A stretch of DNA of 8,986 nucleotides, from the NCBI GenBank assembly GCA_021823365.1, contig JAKAOD010000096.1:1-8986 (forward strand). The letters are read 5' to 3'. Source of the DNA: Actinomycetes bacterium. Lineage in GTDB: Bacteria > Actinomycetota > Acidimicrobiia > Acidimicrobiales > Bog-793. The notes under the pieces are model-generated. The model was not told the origin of the DNA and did no database searches. It worked only from the letters and a program-made list of their open reading frames with translations. Numbering within the stretch: the first letter of the stretch is position 1; the number at the start of each line of letters is the position of its first letter. The position numbers and the translations under genes are program-made. Shown here one piece after another: positions 7,230-8,986 of this stretch.

Positions 7230-7415
7230 GCGTCGACTCCCAGGTGGCGCCCCGGGCAGCGACGATGATCGCCGGCCATCGCCCGCCGAGGTCGTGCAAG
7301 TCAACCACAGCCGGCGCGGCGGGTGGGATCACCTTCCCGGGCGGCGCACCGGCACGGCTCGCGTCCCCGATGAGGCCCGGCCGTGGCGCCCGCCCGTCTC
7401 CGGATTGGCGCCCGC
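7230..7415. other. Non-coding spacer upstream of the MMPL gene train
   Basis: No supported gene lies here. On the minus strand TTGACT (7304 down to 7299) could be a -35 element for the MMPL train, but the hexamer 17 bases further on is CGATGG, which does not resemble a -10. It is flanked by a 7-bp inverted repeat CCCGCCG (7282-7288) and CGGCGGG (7317-7323). The promoter for the train most likely lies in this stretch because the preceding gene ends in a hairpin, but it cannot be placed with confidence. Confidence 0.3.
7237..7241 (-). promoter_or_regulatory. Ribosome binding site deciding the MMPL start
   Basis: GGGAG on the minus strand is seven bases before the ATG at 7229. It supports this start over an in-frame TTG at 7304 that would add 25 non-conserved residues. 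Confidence 0.6.
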
Positions 7416-7418
7416 CCG
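7384..7418. repeat. 13-bp direct repeat, 22-bp period
   Basis: TGGCGCCCGCCCG occurs at 7384-7396 and exactly again at 7406-7418. The 22-bp spacing is about two helical turns, which would put both copies on the same DNA face. The second copy runs into the left arm of the neighbouring hairpin. This could be a tandem operator or a simple GC-rich duplication. Confidence 0.6.
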
Positions 7419-7451
7419 CCCCGGCTCGGCGCGGGGCACGAGCCGGGGCGG
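7416..7451 (-). terminator. GC-rich hairpin after the DUF1707 gene, terminator-like
   Basis: CCGCCCCGGCTCG (7416-7428) and CGAGCCGGGGCGG (7439-7451) form a perfect 13-bp stem with a 10-nt loop, beginning five bases after the DUF1707 stop codon. No T-rich tract follows on the minus strand, so it is an I-shaped, U-less terminator or an RNA-stabilising 3' hairpin, both common in high-GC actinobacteria. It separates the PspC/DUF1707 pair from the MMPL train. Confidence 0.6.
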
Positions 7452-7455
7452 CGAG

Positions 7456-7965
7456 TCAGGCGGCCCAGGGCGGCACGCCGTCCTGGCGCTCGTAGCGGTA
7501 CCGGCACCGGGCCCAGCGCGAGCGGCGGCTCAGCACGAAGGCGACGAGGAGGACGACGACGAACCAGCCGGCGTGCGGCCGCCACGACCCGACGTGCCAG
7601 GCGAGCGAGCCCACCGTCGCCATGAAGACGAACCAGGCGAGGAGGAGGAGCCCGATCCTCGAGCGGCGCCGGTGGACCGGCTGCTGCGGGGGGAGCGCGC
7701 TCGGCAGGGGCGGGAGGTCGACCAACAGCCCGGAGAGGTCGGCCCGGGTCTTCGCGCCCATCGCATTGCCCATTCGCTCGTCGAACTCGCTCTGGTCCAG
7801 CCGGCCGTCGGCGAAGTGCTTCGAGAGCGCCTCGGCGACCTCGTTGCGCTCGGAGTCGGACACGCGGAGGTCCGCGTTCGGCACACGCGCGGCGCGGGCG
7901 CGCCCTCCGGAGCCGCTCACCGGGCCCCAGCCCGATCCCCACGGTGAGGAGCAGTTGTCACGCAT
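7456..7965 (-). CDS. DUF1707 domain two-helix membrane protein
   Basis: A 169-residue protein. Residues about 32-84 form a DUF1707 domain: LRVSDSERNEVAEALSKHFADGR, then LDQSEFDERMGNAMGAKTRADLSGLLVDLP, with the usual RVSD...ER, GRL..EFDER and T...L..LL.DLP signatures. A Pro/Arg linker (PPQQPVHRRRSR) leads to two membrane segments at about 103-121 and 133-146, then a basic C-terminal tail. DUF1707 is a short actinobacterial domain found at the N-terminus of many small membrane proteins; its biochemical role is not established. The ATG at 7965 is preceded by AAAGGAG with an 11-nt spacer, slightly long. The gene lies 20 nt after a small PspC gene on the same strand, so they are probably one transcript. 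Residues 1-30 are a variable Gly/Ser/Arg stretch ahead of the domain, so a slightly later start cannot be excluded. Confidence 0.85.
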   Translation of the reverse strand: MRDNCSSPWGSGWGPVSGSGGRARAARVPNADLRVSDSERNEVAEALSKHFADGRLDQSEFDERMGNAMGAKTRADLSGLLVDLPPLPSALPPQQPVHRRRSRIGLLLLAWFVFMATVGSLAWHVGSWRPHAGWFVVVLLVAFVLSRRSRWARCRYRYERQDGVPPWAA

Positions 7966-7976
7966 CGCGGTCGACG

Positions 7977-7983
7977 CTCCTTT
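7977..7983 (-). promoter_or_regulatory. Ribosome binding site for the DUF1707 gene
   Basis: AAAGGAG on the minus strand lies in the 20-nt gap between the PspC stop and the DUF1707 ATG, with an 11-nt spacer to the ATG at 7965. Confidence 0.6.
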
Positions 7984-7985
7984 CC

Positions 7986-8246
7986 CTACGCCGGCACGTG
8001 CCGGTGGATGAGGTCGGCCGCGAGCGGCTGCTCTGCCTCCTCCTCGGGGATGAACAGCCAGGCCGCGACGTAAAGCGGCACGCCCGCCCCTCCGAGGAGC
8101 GTGAGCGCGACCATCGCCAGCCGGACGACGGCGACGTCGACGTCGAGATACTCGGCGATACCTGCGGCGACGCCGGCGATGAGCCGGCCCTCGTAGGACC
8201 GCCGGAGCGGGCGAGCCTCGCCCGAAGGGTTCCTGTCATCTGCCAT
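7986..8246 (-). CDS. Small PspC-domain membrane protein
   Basis: An 86-residue protein that is essentially a single PspC domain: RPLRRSYEGRLIAGVAAGIAEYLDVD, then VAVVRLAMVALTLLGGAGVPLY, then VAAWLFIPEEE. The GVAAGIAEYL...D...VRL and LYVAAWLFIPEE blocks are the family signature. It spans about residues 13-70 with one or two membrane helices (about 41-66). PspC domains in other bacteria take part in sensing membrane stress and in recruiting or controlling phage-shock-type responses; stand-alone short versions are common in Actinomycetota. The ATG at 8246 is chosen for typical family length, though its Shine-Dalgarno is weak. An in-frame ATG at 8282 would add 12 residues and has AGGGA eight bases upstream, so it is a real alternative. 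It is followed after 20 nt by the DUF1707 gene and faces a second PspC gene across a divergent intergenic region. Confidence 0.85.
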   Translation of the reverse strand: MADDRNPSGEARPLRRSYEGRLIAGVAAGIAEYLDVDVAVVRLAMVALTLLGGAGVPLYVAAWLFIPEEEAEQPLAADLIHRHVPA

Positions 8247-8283
8247 GCGACGATCATCCGTGACGCTCTCTCCCGAGGCCATC

Positions 8284-8294
8284 GGGAAGTTCCC
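8284..8294. repeat. Short perfect inverted repeat in the divergent intergenic region
   Basis: GGGAA-G-TTCCC is a 5+1+5 palindrome lying 37-48 bases upstream of the small PspC ATG at 8246, or directly before the alternative ATG at 8282. It is compact enough to be an operator half-site pair, but it is short and unproven. Confidence 0.35.
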
Positions 8295-8302
8295 TGATCC
8301 TT

Positions 8303-8330
8303 CCCCGAGCGTGACCGGCTCGGCTCGGGG
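8303..8330. repeat. 8-bp inverted repeat in the divergent intergenic region
   Basis: CCCCGAGC (8303-8310) and GCTCGGGG (8323-8330) pair perfectly with a 12-nt loop between the divergent PspC genes. With the adjacent GGGAAGTTCCC it makes two dyads within 50 bases. The rest of 8247-8426 shows no gene and no clear sigma-70-type hexamers. Confidence 0.35.
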
Positions 8331-8426
8331 TCGTCCCCGGTAGCCGTCGGTCCGGTCGGGCGCGATCATCGAGGCATCGGACGGCGTACCGAGACTGAGC
8401 ACTTCGAGAACGAGCGGGGTTGGTGC

Positions 8427-8986
8427 GTGCGCGATGCCGCGCCCGACTGGCGGCGCCGGCGCCCCGACCGCGCGTCGCGCCGAGACGCAGGCGAGAAGGG
8501 CCGGTCTCCGCAGGGCGACGAGTGGTGGGCGCCGCGCGAGTGGCGGCGGGGTCCGCCCTGGTGGGGCCCGCCGCACTGGCGTGGGGCGGGGCGCTGGTGG
8601 GCGGCGCCCAGGCGCCCCGGCCCGCTCCGCCGGAGCGCCGACGACCGGCTGCTCGGCGGCGTCGCCGCGGGGATCTCGAGCAAGGTCGGCGTCGACTCGA
8701 CGCTCGTACGCATCGGCTTCGTCCTCAGCATCCTCGCCGGCGGGGTCGGCATCTGCGCCTACGTGCTCGCCTGGCTGTTCGTCGCGCCGGAGGGGGACCG
8801 GGCGAGCATCGCGTCGCGAGCCCTGCGCGACAGCAGGGGGATCGCCCTCGCGCTCGCCCTCGTGCCGCTGCTCGTCGTCGTCCAGGTCATCGCGTCGGTG
8901 GCCGCGCTCGGCTGGCTGTCGACGATCTCGTGGCCGTTGCTGATCGCCGCCGGCGGTCTCGTCCTCGTGTGGAGGAACGTAGATCG
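8427..8986 (+). CDS. PspC-domain membrane protein, probable N-terminus of a PspC-type sensor histidine kinase (cut by window edge)
   Basis: 186 codons are visible, open at the 3' edge. Residues 1-70 are hydrophilic and unusually rich in Trp, Arg and Pro (nine Trp up to residue 58, four as WW pairs). Residues about 68-124 form a PspC domain: LRRSADDRLLGGVAAGISSK, then VGVDSTLVRIGFVLSILAGGVG, then AYVLAWLFVAPEGD. Two more hydrophobic segments follow (about 138-160 and 168-181), ending WRNVD. In Actinomycetota this layout (PspC domain, extra membrane helices, a boundary such as WR.(A/V)D) commonly continues into a histidine kinase with a LuxR-type response regulator next to it; that part is an inference because it lies outside the window. 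GTG at 8427 is the only ATG/GTG in this frame between the upstream stop (8295) and the PspC domain, with a weak GAGCGGGG upstream. A frame-shifted open stretch over 8434-8943 is a shadow. The gene is divergent from the small PspC/DUF1707 pair. Confidence 0.75.
   Translation, partial: MRDAAPDWRRRRPDRASRRDAGEKGRSPQGDEWWAPREWRRGPPWWGPPHWRGAGRWWAAPRRPGPLRRSADDRLLGGVAAGISSKVGVDSTLVRIGFVLSILAGGVGICAYVLAWLFVAPEGDRASIASRALRDSRGIALALALVPLLVVVQVIASVAALGWLSTISWPLLIAAGGLVLVWRNVD

Noticed and set aside
5985..7268. Plus-strand open frame of 427 codons opposite the MMPL gene
   Set aside because: Highly charged Arg/Glu/Asp/Gly composition typical of an antisense GC-rich shadow; the MMPL signatures are on the other strand.
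7230..7304. N-terminal extension of the MMPL protein from TTG at 7304
   Set aside because: The extra 25 residues lack MMPL character, while the ATG at 7229 has GGGAG at seven bases and begins a typical MMPL N-terminus.
7276..7304. TTGACT as a complete sigma-70-type promoter for the MMPL train
   Set aside because: The -35 match is good, but no -10-like hexamer occurs at 16-18 bases, so only a weak element can be reported.
8283..8576. Longer version of the small PspC protein starting at 8576
   Set aside because: The added N-terminus is Arg/Pro-rich and overlaps the divergent PspC gene antisense. Known PspC proteins start shortly before the domain.
8434..8943. Plus-strand open frame of 169 codons over the divergent PspC gene
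   Set aside because: Ser/Arg/Gly-rich shadow in the wrong frame. The frame starting at 8427 gives a clean PspC domain and runs off the window, which is why it has no closed stop.

Overview
This window is very GC-rich, densely coding chromosomal DNA from a high-GC Gram-positive bacterium (Actinomycetota). GTG starts, stop/start overlaps of four bases, actinobacterial family types (DprE1, decaprenyl-phosphate phosphoribosyltransferase, MMPL, DUF1707, PspC) and a strong G/C preference at third codon positions all fit. The lineage below phylum cannot be fixed from the sequence; a deep-branching, non-mycolate actinobacterium (for example Acidimicrobiia or Thermoleophilia) is an inference only. I saw no rRNA, tRNA, transposase, phage gene or CRISPR array.

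Region 1 (1-7229, all minus strand) reads as one gene train. In transcription order it encodes: an MMPL/RND-type membrane transporter (4881-7229); a membrane-anchored protein with two tandem beta-propellers, Kelch then PQQ/NHL-like (2706-4829); a membrane-anchored phosphodiester glycosidase (NAGPA-like) protein (1273-2691); a UbiA-family decaprenyl-phosphate phosphoribosyltransferase (269-1276); and the N-terminal 90 codons of DprE1, the FAD-dependent decaprenyl-phosphoryl-ribose 2-oxidase (1-272, cut by the window edge). Spacing is tight: 51 nt, 14 nt, a 4-nt overlap and another 4-nt overlap. The last two genes are consecutive-pathway enzymes for decaprenyl-phosphoryl-arabinose (DPA), the lipid-linked arabinose donor. 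The train therefore looks like an envelope-glycan locus that couples arabinose donor synthesis to extracytoplasmic proteins and a lipid-type exporter.

Region 2 (7230-7455) is non-coding. It holds a 13-bp-stem GC hairpin just after the DUF1707 gene, a 13-bp direct repeat with 22-bp period, and a weak TTGACT element facing the MMPL gene.

Region 3 (7456-8986) is an envelope-stress-type module. A small PspC-domain protein (7986-8246, minus) is followed after 20 nt by a DUF1707 two-helix membrane protein (7456-7965, minus). Divergently, across a 180-nt intergenic region with inverted repeats, a second PspC-domain protein starts at 8427 (plus) and runs off the window. Its layout (PspC domain, then further membrane segments ending in a WR-N-x-D type boundary) resembles the N-terminus of actinobacterial PspC-type sensor histidine kinases, but the kinase part is outside the window.
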